64,000 nucleotides of DNA from RUG695 sp050943135 (lineage in GTDB: Bacteria; Planctomycetota; Planctomycetia; Pirellulales; Thermoguttaceae). The notes under the pieces are model-generated. The model was given only the letters and a program-made list of their open reading frames with translations, searched no databases and was not told the DNA's origin. A program made the position numbers and the translations under genes. Of this stretch, positions 1 through 8,385 are shown piece after piece (the stretch's first letter is position 1; each line of letters begins with the position of its first letter). Location: positions 62,001 through 126,000 of the forward strand of contig JBMNOP010000009.1 in NCBI GenBank assembly GCA_050943135.1, given 5' to 3'.

Positions 1-330
1 CTTCTCCCCCTTTACTTTTTAGGAAAGTTGGCAACAATAGAGTGATCGGTTATATCGATTAAAACGGTTGTTTCCACTTAAATTGCACGAAACACCTATG
101 CCACGCGAATTGCCTATTTTGTTTTATTTAAGATGAATCATAATAGGGGCGAGGATGTGTTCGTTTAAGCCGTTTTCGAGTGGTGAACTCCCTGATCGGA
201 AAAGGACGCAGGCGCTGTTTCCTCGAGCTACTTCCCAGCAAGACAGGTCTACTGGTGGCAGGGGAGTTCTCTCCGACGATCCTTCGGAGAATGGCCACAG
301 ATCAAGGTTAAATTGCAAAGGATACTCAGT
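1..330. other. Non-coding leader before the tyrosine autokinase gene
   Basis: I find no convincing gene here. The open frames are short and look like chance. The first 25 bases are T-rich but have no stem that would make a terminator. A CATAAT near 170 could be a -10 box for the downstream gene, but no -35 stands at a suitable distance, so I do not call a promoter. Confidence 0.4.
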
Positions 331-2901
331 GTGACACCCGCACGGCCTGACACTATGAGCAGTATTCCCGCTCAGCACGTTGTGACCGAACTGGAAACTG
401 ACAAAGAGGTCGGTTTTCTCGATATGCTTTTGGTCGTTAAACGCCATTGGTTTCTGATTCTGATGGTCTTTCTGATCATTCTCGGCTTGGTCTTCCTCAA
501 GTTCATCATGACGACCAACCTGTACCAGTCACGGGCGATCCTTTACATCACATCGCAGAATACCCAGGCGCTCATCTCGAGCACCGAATTTACGCAGAAC
601 CACATCGACGACAAGTTCCTTAATACGATGGTGGCTCTTCTGCGTAATGAAGAGGTTCTGACGAGCACGTGGGAAGCTATCAACGAAAATGAAGAAAAAC
701 GCAACGATATAGAAGATGAGGTTTTTGAGCAGGGCGCGACCGCTTGGTGTCGCTACGTCCTCGAAAATCTCTCGGTGAAGCTCGGGGGTGAAGGAGATAT
801 CAAAAAAGCGAATGTCTTTCAGGTCGCATTTACCTGTCCTTCGGCGCGGGAAGCCTATGTCGTTCTGCGTGAACTGATTAACCAGTTTCAGGCCTATTTC
901 CGAAAACAGTATGAAGAAACGACCGACATTATCGGTGAGACGATCACCAATGGGCGGGACGAACTTGAGCAAGAAATTCGGCAATCGACCAAAGAGCTTT
1001 CCGAATTCATTCGAAATTCCGGGATTCACTTCATCGGGGACCTTTTTAACAACCCCCTTCTAACGCGTCTTCAGCGTCTGGAATCAACCCGCGTTCTACT
1101 CGAAGTTCAGCAGATGAAATATAAAAATCGTCTAGAGGTAATTGACCAGTTGATCGGTGGGCGGGAGGTCAGCGAGCTGGAAGATGGTGAAATCGTCACA
1201 ATCCTGAGCTCGGGGGAAGAAACCACAACCGGCGGCGGTATGGAGCAACACCTCAACACCCTCACTCTCCTGGTTCAGGGGGGGCGGATGGAAAACTCGC
1301 TCAATAACACCCTCCTTCAGCTCGATATCAAGCAGGCCACCGAAACCATGCTGGAAATTGCCAAGCTTAAGGAGCAGAATGTCGGAGAAGATAATCCGCG
1401 AATCGTCGCATTGCGTAAGGCGCATGAAGAATTGCTGAAATATCGCAGGTCGAAAACGGGGATCGAAGAGAGCGGCGGAACGGTCAACAAGATCGGGATC
1501 TTCACCTATCAGTCGTTTCTGTCGGCGTACATCAGTATTCTCAAAGAAAGAATTGAAGCTCTCGACAGGCAGAAAATTCAAATCCAAGAATACATCGCCG
1601 CACAGGAAGAGCAGGTTCGTGCGATTTCGGCCTATTGCCAGAGAGTCGAGTCGATGCGATTTTCGATTGAGTCCCAACGTGAGTTCTATCTGCAGCTCGA
1701 CCGAGAACTCGACAACGTCGTCCTGGCAAGAAATTATGGCGGATATCAGGTTGAAGTCGTCTCGCCACCACGCGAAGAGCTCAAACCGGTCGCGCCCAAC
1801 CTGCTCAAACACCTTCTGACCGGAATTCTTCTCGGCCTGGCCGGAGGCATGGGGTTGGCATTCCTCTCGGACGTGACCGATACGACTTTCCGATCACCAG
1901 AAGATGTCATCACCGCATTGAACACGCCGATCATCGCTCAACTTCCCGCGTTCCGTATTTCGAAGAAAACACTCAGTAAAATCACTTCGTCGGAAGAACC
2001 AGGGGTCCCCAATTCCACCTTTGTTGCCTACCATTTCCCCAACTCGCCTCAGAATGAAATCTATCGATCGATCCGCACGCGCGTGTTCTTCAACCCGGCC
2101 GGGAACAATCCACAAGTGGTGATGTGTTCCAGTCCTCTTTCCGGAGACGGAAAAACCTCGTTCAGTGCCACGCTGGCGATCCTACTGGCCAACACTGGGA
2201 AAAAAATACTTTTGGTTGATGGAGATATCCGCAAACCCGATATTCACAAAAAGTTCAACATGCAGAACAATCTGGGGCTTGCCGATGTTCTGGCGGGAAT
2301 ATCACAGCTCGAAGATGTCATCGTCAAGACCAGTGTCGATAATCTCTCGGTGATCACGGCCGGGCTGCACCGCAAAAAACCTTCGGCCATTCTGACAAGC
2401 GCACGGCTGGATGCCGCGATTAACAAAATGCGTGAGCTTTATGATTTCATCATCTTCGACTCGTCCCCCGTCTTGCTCGTTTCGGACTCGTGCAATATCG
2501 CGCCGAAAACTGACGGTGTCCTCTATATCTTCCGTATACGCCGGAACGGGCAAGTCCAAGCAGAACAGGGGGTCGGAATGCTTGCCGATGTCGGCGCGCC
2601 GATCATCGGAGCCGTGATTAACTGCTACAACAAACATCGCTTCTACGACGAAAATGCCGTCGCACGCAAACGCTCCTATGGTTACGGTAGCGCTTATGGA
2701 GGAGGTTACGGTGGTTACGGTGGAGCCTATGGATACGGCGTAGGAGAATACGGATACGGCAGCAGAGGCTATGGGTACAGCATAGGTCATGGAGGAACTT
2801 ACGGATACGACTATGGAAATAAGAAGTACGGGGATGCTTCAAAATATTACGGCGAAGACTCCGATTCTGGCGCAAAAGAAAAGCCGGAAGAAGAATTTTA
2901 A
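331..2901 (+). CDS. Wzc/GumC-type polysaccharide co-polymerase with tyrosine autokinase domain
   Basis: Inner-membrane protein expected to control chain length and export of a surface polysaccharide. It joins a Wzz-type periplasmic domain to a cytoplasmic bacterial tyrosine (BY) kinase, as in Wzc. Membrane segments lie at about residues 40-60 and 495-512, with long helical, coiled-coil-rich sequence between. The kinase has Walker A SGDGKTS (residues 604-610) and Walker A' ILLVDGDIRKP (about 626-636). About 80 C-terminal residues form a Gly-Tyr tail with 17 tyrosines between 780 and 850, the presumed autophosphorylation cluster. GTG at 331 is chosen because AAGGA lies about 8 bases upstream. 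ATG at 355 has no Shine-Dalgarno sequence, and TTG at 313 is possible. Polymerase and glycosyltransferase genes are not adjacent. Function is confident; the polysaccharide is unknown. Confidence 0.9.
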   Translation: MTPARPDTMSSIPAQHVVTELETDKEVGFLDMLLVVKRHWFLILMVFLIILGLVFLKFIMTTNLYQSRAILYITSQNTQALISSTEFTQNHIDDKFLNTMVALLRNEEVLTSTWEAINENEEKRNDIEDEVFEQGATAWCRYVLENLSVKLGGEGDIKKANVFQVAFTCPSAREAYVVLRELINQFQAYFRKQYEETTDIIGETITNGRDELEQEIRQSTKELSEFIRNSGIHFIGDLFNNPLLTRLQRLESTRVLLEVQQMKYKNRLEVIDQLIGGREVSELEDGEIVTILSSGEETTTGGGMEQHLNTLTLLVQGGRMENSLNNTLLQLDIKQATETMLEIAKLKEQNVGEDNPRIVALRKAHEELLKYRRSKTGIEESGGTVNKIGIFTYQSFLSAYISILKERIEALDRQKIQIQEYIAAQEEQVRAISAYCQRVESMRFSIESQREFYLQLDRELDNVVLARNYGGYQVEVVSPPREELKPVAPNLLKHLLTGILLGLAGGMGLAFLSDVTDTTFRSPEDVITALNTPIIAQLPAFRISKKTLSKITSSEEPGVPNSTFVAYHFPNSPQNEIYRSIRTRVFFNPAGNNPQVVMCSSPLSGDGKTSFSATLAILLANTGKKILLVDGDIRKPDIHKKFNMQNNLGLADVLAGISQLEDVIVKTSVDNLSVITAGLHRKKPSAILTSARLDAAINKMRELYDFIIFDSSPVLLVSDSCNIAPKTDGVLYIFRIRRNGQVQAEQGVGMLADVGAPIIGAVINCYNKHRFYDENAVARKRSYGYGSAYGGGYGGYGGAYGYGVGEYGYGSRGYGYSIGHGGTYGYDYGNKKYGDASKYYGEDSDSGAKEKPEEEF
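2674..2859 (+). repeat. Gly-Tyr codon repeat encoding the autokinase tail
   Basis: Imperfect tandem repeat of TAYGGN-type codon pairs inside the autokinase gene. It gives repeated YG, GGY and GYG units with 17 tyrosines in about 60 residues. Such degenerate repeats can change length by slippage, so tail length may vary between strains. Confidence 0.8.
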
Positions 2902-2926
2902 TGTTTAACCAGGGTCGCGCAACCAC

Positions 2927-2957
2927 ATAAAACCCCGTTTTCTTTTGGAAACGAGGC
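2927..2957 (-). terminator. Hairpin between convergent genes, probable terminator
   Basis: An imperfect stem (CCCCGTTTTC against GAAACGAGG) lies between the convergent ends at 2901 and 2999. Read on the minus strand it is followed by TTTTATG, which suits termination of the gene ending at 2999. On the plus strand the U-run is poor. Confidence 0.45.
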
Positions 2958-2998
2958 TTTGGTGCTTATCGCTTTGTCCGTTACCCACTGATTCTCAT

Positions 2999-4459
2999 TC
3001 AGTCGACACGGAACTCCATAACGTGGGTCACCGGTTCCCGTACCGGACTTTGTCGATCCATAAGAACCGTTTTGATTGTGTACGTTCCCGGCGCGAGCCC
3101 TTCGGGAAGACGAATCGAGAGATTCAGCACAACATCGTTGAGCGGGCTGGCCGAATGGCCGGCGCAAAGTTTTTCTTTGGTATCTACCACGGCACGATTG
3201 AGCGAATCGGTCAATTCTCGCCTGCAGAGAACGGCTATATCGAATCTCGATTTTTCATCCGATTCCCGGCAGACAATATTGTCGAGCTCGAAGTAAACGT
3301 TGATTGTTTCTCCCGGAGTAAAGGACGGAGAAACTTCCTCGTAAAACCCAAAGGCTGAAGGTTCCTTTACGAAAAGAGATTTTCGGATCTTCAACGGCAT
3401 TCCGGATCTGAGAGCCATCAATCCCTCTCGAAGATCAGGGACTGCTTCCATCCAGGCCGTATTCCGCACATCGTCGGAACTATCCTCCTGTGTTTCGATA
3501 AAACGCCCCAGTCCGCGACACTCTCGTTCCCAGAAAGTCTGAAGATTCGGATCCATTCCGGCTATTTTTTCAGCGGCCCCCGGAATATTTCCGGTCGTCA
3601 GTAGAAGAAGGCGAAGCCGCGCCTCTTCGGCCGGACAAATTTCACCGGTCTCGACCCGACGATCGATTTCATTGCGCAGAAGCGCAATCGCCTGTTGTGT
3701 CAGCTCTCGCCAGTCGCGCGACGTTTCGTCCCCTGACATGGCGGAGGTCTTTTTCTTTGTATCGGGAAGGAAAGAAATTTCGGCGTTATTGAGGTACTGT
3801 GGATTTTCGATCGATTCGGCCAATGCGGCCTTTATCGGTCTACTCTGCCGATTCGATTCGGTTATCGTAACGAAGTCGGGAAGCTCGTCGATAAAATCGG
3901 CCGGATTGAGATCCGGCACAGGTGTGTCGAATGGCAGCATCCCCGGAACCGAGTCAGCCAATGTGGCAAGATCCTGAACACGTGGCACCGCTCTCTCCGA
4001 AAATTCGGGCTCGGCAGCTTCTGTGACCGACCGCTGGGTATCGGCCCACTCGACTTTTCCGAGCGAATGAGCCGGATTCGGACCGGTTTGTTCCATATCG
4101 CCGAAATTTTTCTGAGTAAAGCCGACCGATTGGATATGTCCCGGAGGCGTATTCTCTCTTCTAGATTGTAAAGTCTCTCCACTTTCCGGACGGGGAGGCG
4201 TATACCACTGTCGCAGAGAGCTTTGTCCCTCGACCGGACAGGTTTCGACGACCTCCCGACCGCAGTATGCCCGCGGAATCGGATGGCAACCGCAGGTACA
4301 GAGTAAAATGCTCAGTGCCGAGAGCACCCATCCCCAAATCGAGAAAATCGTCCGATGGAAAGAGCGAGGCATAAATCGATTCCGTAATCCTTCCAATCTG
4401 ATCCGATTTCTGAACACACACCAAAAACCGAAATCTCCACGCCTGTTGGAGCGTGACAT
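2999..4459 (-). CDS. Exported or lipoprotein-like protein of unknown function
   Basis: I do not recognise a family. One hydrophobic segment near residues 38-54 ends in a Cys-rich stretch (LLCTCGC) that could be a lipobox, so the protein is probably exported and perhaps lipid-anchored. The middle is polar and acidic. The last 130 or so residues alternate hydrophobic and polar positions and contain LAPGTYTIK, suggesting a beta-sandwich. The start codon follows the stop of the upstream TPR gene directly (TAA then ATG, no spacer), so the two are translationally coupled. Met30 (start at 4372) would give a more normal signal sequence and is an alternative start. Confidence 0.75.
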   Translation of the reverse strand: MSRSNRRGDFGFWCVFRNRIRLEGLRNRFMPRSFHRTIFSIWGWVLSALSILLCTCGCHPIPRAYCGREVVETCPVEGQSSLRQWYTPPRPESGETLQSRRENTPPGHIQSVGFTQKNFGDMEQTGPNPAHSLGKVEWADTQRSVTEAAEPEFSERAVPRVQDLATLADSVPGMLPFDTPVPDLNPADFIDELPDFVTITESNRQSRPIKAALAESIENPQYLNNAEISFLPDTKKKTSAMSGDETSRDWRELTQQAIALLRNEIDRRVETGEICPAEEARLRLLLLTTGNIPGAAEKIAGMDPNLQTFWERECRGLGRFIETQEDSSDDVRNTAWMEAVPDLREGLMALRSGMPLKIRKSLFVKEPSAFGFYEEVSPSFTPGETINVYFELDNIVCRESDEKSRFDIAVLCRRELTDSLNRAVVDTKEKLCAGHSASPLNDVVLNLSIRLPEGLAPGTYTIKTVLMDRQSPVREPVTHVMEFRVD

Positions 4460-5812
4460 TTATTTTAGTTTCCTTCGGAGCTCTTCGGCCGCCATACGTT
4501 TCGTAAACGGAGCTGTTCCCGCAAGGGAAGCACTCAGGAGTTTTTTCGCGTGTTCGGTTTCTCCCTTTGCGGCAAGAACTTGAGCAAGATAGTAGGCGGT
4601 TTGGGAATTAATACGTCCGTCGGCCGCTGACAGCTGTAAATAAGAGAGCGCTTTCTCTTGATCCCCTGCCTTGTAGAGTGCCCAACCGAGAGTTGCAAGG
4701 TATTCCCGGTTATGGTTCTGTTTCTGCAGGTTCGCTGTCGCGTGCTGTACAGCCTTTCGAATCTTTTCGGGATTGTTCTGCTCGCAGAGAGCCAGGGCCA
4801 GACCGTTTTCGATTTCGGGATTCCCCGGATGCATACGCAATCCTTCTTCGAAAATCGCCTCGGCCCGCGGATAATCCTCGAGATAGAGCGCGGCAATGCC
4901 GCAGGTTTTGAGTGTGGCCGGATCGTGGGCATCGGCCGTAAGAACTCGGTCAACCAGTTCTTTGACCCGATTCCTGTCACCGCTGCCCAATGCCATCACC
5001 AGTGTAAGGTTTAAGACAACCTGCGAATCCGGATCGGCTTCGAGCGCCGCGTCGAGCGCTTCTTGCGCGTGCTGACGGTCGCCGACCGCCAGGTACAGAC
5101 GCGCCATCATCGCGTCGGCCGAAAGTTCCGTCGCGGATGAAATTTTATGCGCCTGCGTAAACCACTGTTTTGCTTTTCCCGGTTCTCCCAAATGGAAATA
5201 GGAAACACCGATCAGCTTGCAGGTATCAGACGTTCTCTCACCCTGTTTCCAGAGCTGACTGAGGGCCTGCTGCATCGCGGGCCAGTTTTCCCGTGCCTGG
5301 TAAAGCACCACCTCGTTTCTCAAAAGCGAAATCGTAAGACTCTGTCTCCGCCCAGGATGTATTAGGCCGGGGTTCTCGTCGAGCAACATTCCGGCCTGAC
5401 CGAGAAGAAGATCGGCAGCAGCCCATTCCCCCCGGCGAAGTGAATTTTCGGCGAGCAAAATATAGGCTTCGGGATCGTCTGGCGTCTCCTCGACAGCCTT
5501 TTCAAGCGATAAACGCACGGCACTCGGGTTTTTTAGTTTTGTGAACCACTGCGCCATGATCAAACGGGGGGGGAGCATTTTCGGGTCACTGACTGCCATG
5601 CGGTTCAATATCTCGAGGGCCCCGGCAATATCACTACGGTTGAACCTGTCGAGAGCTTCCCGGTACTCTGCTTCAAACTCGGGGCTGACCTGATGGCCAA
5701 CAGAGAGATCTTCCTGAGCCCGACCCGAAAGAGAAAAGAGGCTCAGAGTTACACTCATTGCGGCAATCAAAACAATCCCCACCAGTCGCCGCAGATCTAT
5801 CTTTACGAACAT
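4460..5812 (-). CDS. Exported TPR-repeat protein
   Basis: Secreted or periplasmic scaffold built of tetratricopeptide repeats. Residues 1-33 are a signal peptide with a hydrophobic core and a GRA-QED cleavage site. The remaining 415 or so residues are consecutive 34-residue helical pairs with TPR spacing of Ala, Gly and aromatic positions (for example PEAYILLAENSLRRGEW and ATLGWALYKAGDQEKALSY). No catalytic domain is visible. It is the first gene of a two-gene unit with the coupled unknown gene downstream, so the two products may interact. AAAGG stands about nine bases before the ATG. Confidence 0.8.
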   Translation of the reverse strand: MFVKIDLRRLVGIVLIAAMSVTLSLFSLSGRAQEDLSVGHQVSPEFEAEYREALDRFNRSDIAGALEILNRMAVSDPKMLPPRLIMAQWFTKLKNPSAVRLSLEKAVEETPDDPEAYILLAENSLRRGEWAAADLLLGQAGMLLDENPGLIHPGRRQSLTISLLRNEVVLYQARENWPAMQQALSQLWKQGERTSDTCKLIGVSYFHLGEPGKAKQWFTQAHKISSATELSADAMMARLYLAVGDRQHAQEALDAALEADPDSQVVLNLTLVMALGSGDRNRVKELVDRVLTADAHDPATLKTCGIAALYLEDYPRAEAIFEEGLRMHPGNPEIENGLALALCEQNNPEKIRKAVQHATANLQKQNHNREYLATLGWALYKAGDQEKALSYLQLSAADGRINSQTAYYLAQVLAAKGETEHAKKLLSASLAGTAPFTKRMAAEELRRKLK

Positions 5813-6010
5813 TTTGTCGAACCTTTGTTACGAACAAACGGCAGTAGCCGTAGACCATTTGTCCCCAGCCAAAAAATAATCGGTTGAGGGTAAACAAATC
5901 GGCAACGGATGTCCAGAGCAATTTTCTATGGGCAGGTACAAACAGACAGAGGCCAATAAACAAAACAGAAAAAGAGTTTTCAACAGGATGGCAAGAGATA
6001 GAGAATCGGG

Positions 6011-6047
6011 AAAAAAGAACCCCTCGCCGGCGATGACCGACAAGGGG
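6011..6047 (-). terminator. Rho-independent terminator of rplT
   Basis: On the minus strand an 11-bp stem (CCCCTTGTCGG with CCGGCGAGGGG, two G-U pairs) with a six-base loop is followed by TTCTTTTTT. It sits 33 bases after the rplT stop and ends the rpmI-rplT transcript. Confidence 0.85.
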
Positions 6048-6079
6048 AGAAGCTATTGTTTAAGCGGTCGACAAATGGT

Positions 6080-6433
6080 TCAGGCAAGCGCCTTCTTTAC
6101 GGTTTCAATTACTCGGGCAAACGCGTTGGGATCGTGAACGGCCATTTCGGCAAGCGAACGACGGTTGAGCTCAATATTGGCCTTTTTCAAACCGTTGATA
6201 AACTGGCCGTAACGCAGACCATTCATACGAACGGCGGCGTTGATACGGACGATCCAGAGACTGCGCATATTACGTTTACGGACACGGCGGTCACGGGTCG
6301 CGAACGCCTGGGCACGCACGATGGATTCTTTTACTGTGCGCAAAAGCCTCGCCCGTCCGCCACGATACCCCTTGGCCTGTCTGAACAGACGTCTTTTGGC
6401 TTGCCGACGAGCGGCACCTTTTTTTACTCTCAT
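6080..6433 (-). CDS. rplT: 50S ribosomal protein L20
   Basis: Binds 23S rRNA early in assembly of the large ribosomal subunit and in many bacteria represses its own operon. The 117 residues match the usual length. The Arg/Lys-rich N-terminus (RVKKGAARRQAKRR) and the block GLRYGQFINGLKKANIELNR are typical. AAAGGA precedes the ATG. It lies downstream of rpmI as usual, but 297 bases separate them, far more than normal, and infC is not next to the pair. Confidence 0.97.
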   Translation of the reverse strand: MRVKKGAARRQAKRRLFRQAKGYRGGRARLLRTVKESIVRAQAFATRDRRVRKRNMRSLWIVRINAAVRMNGLRYGQFINGLKKANIELNRRSLAEMAVHDPNAFARVIETVKKALA

Positions 6434-6596
6434 TGTACTTTGATTCCTTTTACCTTGCTACCTTGCGGCCGACGCGCAAAATCAATCGTTTGCTGCGCGG
6501 TCTCTACGGTGTAGGCCCCGGTCTACCACACATATCGGAACGCAAACCTTGGCGCGTTCCCTGAAACCGGCGTTGTTAAGCCCACCCCGCCCTCTG

Positions 6597-6657
6597 AAAA
6601 AGTTGTTCCGCTTCGCACCCTTTCGGAACGACTTGCGACGATAAGGGGGAAACAACT
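6597..6657 (-). ncRNA. Structured RNA element in the rpmI-rplT gap
   Basis: On the minus strand AGTTGTT (from 6657) pairs perfectly with AACAACT (to 6601), enclosing a second arm TCGCA/TGCGA, and is followed directly by TTTTC. A smaller hairpin GCGG-TTTTT-CCGC lies just upstream. It may be an attenuator or an L20-binding control site placed before rplT. This is inference from eye-folding only. The rest of the 6434-6730 gap holds no gene I can support. Confidence 0.35.
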
Positions 6658-6730
6658 GCGACACGTTTGCGGAAAAACCGCATGGAAAGCCGCATTCCGT
6701 CTTCAATGTCAACCTACCCCGACAGGATGG

Positions 6731-6934
6731 TTAACGGCCACCCATCGCCAGAGCGCGGATGATCCTCTTTTCTTCACAAGTCGCTACAGTTCTGGTGCCG
6801 CGAAGGGCACGAACACGTTTGCTCGTCATGCGCCAAGCCAGATGGCTCGTGCCGGAATGACGATGCTTCACCTTACCGTTCTTCGTAACGCGGAAACGTT
6901 TTGCAACCCCTTTGTGGGTCTTCAGTTTTGGCAT
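6731..6934 (-). CDS. rpmI: 50S ribosomal protein L35
   Basis: Small basic protein of the large ribosomal subunit, 67 residues, beginning MPKLKTHKGVAKRF as in the family and ending with a region rich in Arg and Lys. The start at 6934 is chosen from this family N-terminus. A longer frame from 6952 would add six residues absent from homologues. It is followed by rplT after a long gap and preceded by its own promoter at 7042-7069, so it is not simply read through from tilS. Confidence 0.95.
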   Translation of the reverse strand: MPKLKTHKGVAKRFRVTKNGKVKHRHSGTSHLAWRMTSKRVRALRGTRTVATCEEKRIIRALAMGGR

Positions 6935-7041
6935 TTTCCCACCATTTTTCAAACAAAACGAACATCACCGCGCCCCAGGGCCTACCGCCGCAAAAGACAC
7001 GGATGGAGACAACTCGGCCGTAAAGCCGCTTAAACAGGTAC

Positions 7042-7069
7042 ATTCTAACCCGACAAACCGTCTTGACAA
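7042..7069 (-). promoter_or_regulatory. Promoter for rpmI-rplT
   Basis: TTGTCA (7069-7064), a 16-bp spacer and TAGAAT (7047-7042) on the minus strand, about 107 bases before the rpmI ATG, in the gap after tilS. Confidence 0.6.
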
Positions 7070-7139
7070 GGGGGGAACAACCTTCGGACGCGGGCAGGAT
7101 CCCCTTTCACGGATGGTCGAAAAAGCAAATCTTTTTCCT

Positions 7140-8165
7140 TCATTTTCGGTTGAAAACGGGGGAAAGCCGCATCTCTCCCTCGTAGAGTTCGGCCGAGAGT
7201 CCGCCGGGCAACTCCCGCCGGACAGAGACTCCATCCGAAACCATTTGAGCAAGCGCGCTCCACCGGGAAGCATCCATTCCCCTCATCGGCCAACGACGAT
7301 CACGCCAGAGACGTCGAAACCAAATCGAAAGAAGGATCGGCGGAAGTTTCGCCAAGTGCTCGACCGAACAGACCACGCTCCCGTCGCTCCGAACAAGAAC
7401 CTCTCCCCCTCCCCCGGCGGCAAGCGCGGCATCAAGTTGCGCGTCGAGAAATTCTTTCAAGTCGGCAGCGTGAGAGGCGAACTTCCGAATCGAGGAATCG
7501 ACACGACCGGGAAAGAGGTCGTTTAAGAGGGGAATCAGTTCATGACGAATCCGATTCCGGAGAAACTCGGCCGACCGATTCGAGGAATCGACGCGCCACG
7601 ACTCGCCAAGCCGGGTCAGGTAATCGGTCAGGTCGGCACGGGAAAAAGAAAGGAAAGGACGTGCCAGAACCACCGCGTCATTCAGGGGACGGAACGGGCT
7701 CATACCGACCAGCCCGTCGATCCCACTCCCCCGAAAGAGACGATAGAGAATCGTCTCGACCTGATCGTCGGCATGATGCGCCGTTAAAATGTAACGAGCG
7801 CCGAATCCTTCGGCATATTTGAGCAGCAGGCGGTAACGGATCGTACGCGCCCCCGATTCGACGCTTCCTTCGCGGAGTGCGGCAAGACGCAGTTCCTCGG
7901 GATCGATCCGTTCCTCCCGAAACGAAACCTCGTACTTTTCTGCCAGTCGGGCGGTAAACCGGGCATCCTCTTCTGACTCTTCGCCGCGCAACTGATGGTT
8001 GACATGCAGCACTCGCAGGTTTTCACGTTTTCCGAGCCGCGCAAAAGCACAGAGCATGGCGGAACTGTCTGTCCCACCCGAGACGGCCAAGACGCATCGA
8101 GTCTCACGACGGGCCGCGAAGGGCCACGATTCGAGGAGACGGGACTCAAAAATGTCGATCGTCAC
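7140..8165 (-). CDS. tilS: tRNA(Ile)-lysidine synthetase
   Basis: Attaches lysine to C34 of the CAU-anticodon tRNA-Ile, using ATP, so that it reads AUA; essential in most bacteria. The PP-loop is plain (VSGGTDSSAMLC near residues 28-39), followed by LHVNHQLRGEESEEDA and LTAHHADDQVET, all typical of TilS. At 341 residues it is a short form with only a reduced C-terminal region. The start is GTG at 8165, with AAAGG about 11 bases upstream. It diverges from the FHA activator, and both promoters lie in the shared intergenic region. Confidence 0.93.
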   Translation of the reverse strand: MTIDIFESRLLESWPFAARRETRCVLAVSGGTDSSAMLCAFARLGKRENLRVLHVNHQLRGEESEEDARFTARLAEKYEVSFREERIDPEELRLAALREGSVESGARTIRYRLLLKYAEGFGARYILTAHHADDQVETILYRLFRGSGIDGLVGMSPFRPLNDAVVLARPFLSFSRADLTDYLTRLGESWRVDSSNRSAEFLRNRIRHELIPLLNDLFPGRVDSSIRKFASHAADLKEFLDAQLDAALAAGGGGEVLVRSDGSVVCSVEHLAKLPPILLSIWFRRLWRDRRWPMRGMDASRWSALAQMVSDGVSVRRELPGGLSAELYEGEMRLSPVFNRK

Positions 8166-8206
8166 GGCAAGAAAAACCTTTCATCGTTCCGCTGTTTACA
8201 ATATAC

Positions 8207-8234
8207 TTTATACTTGATTCCGACGAAAATTCAA
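8207..8234 (-). promoter_or_regulatory. Promoter for tilS
   Basis: TTGAAT (8234-8229), 16-bp spacer and TATAAA (8212-8207) on the minus strand. The predicted start of transcription lies about 35 bases before the tilS start codon. Confidence 0.6.
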
Positions 8235-8271
8235 TTCCCATCCATCCTCTTCGGCGCGTCGGGACAGAAGG

Positions 8272-8300
8272 TTGACGTACCAAACCGGGCATCGTATAAT
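8272..8300 (+). promoter_or_regulatory. Promoter for the FHA sigma-54 activator gene
   Basis: TTGACG (8272-8277), 17-bp spacer and perfect TATAAT (8295-8300). It is the clearest sigma-70 promoter in the window. It also shows that coding sequence cannot begin at the TTG at 8272, which is the -35 box. Confidence 0.8.
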
Positions 8301-8385
8301 GGGGCAAGGTTGTGGTATCGATAAACCAGATGCCGGAAGCAGATCGTCGAAAGCGCACCTCACTGCATCTCTCAGAGAAATCCGA

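Noticed and set aside
124..447. 107-codon frame on the minus strand at the left end
   Set aside because: Overlaps the start of the autokinase gene and has no recognisable features.
6482..6712. 76-codon frame in the rpmI-rplT gap
   Set aside because: Starts with TTG, has no ribosome binding site, no family likeness, and overlaps the RNA hairpins.
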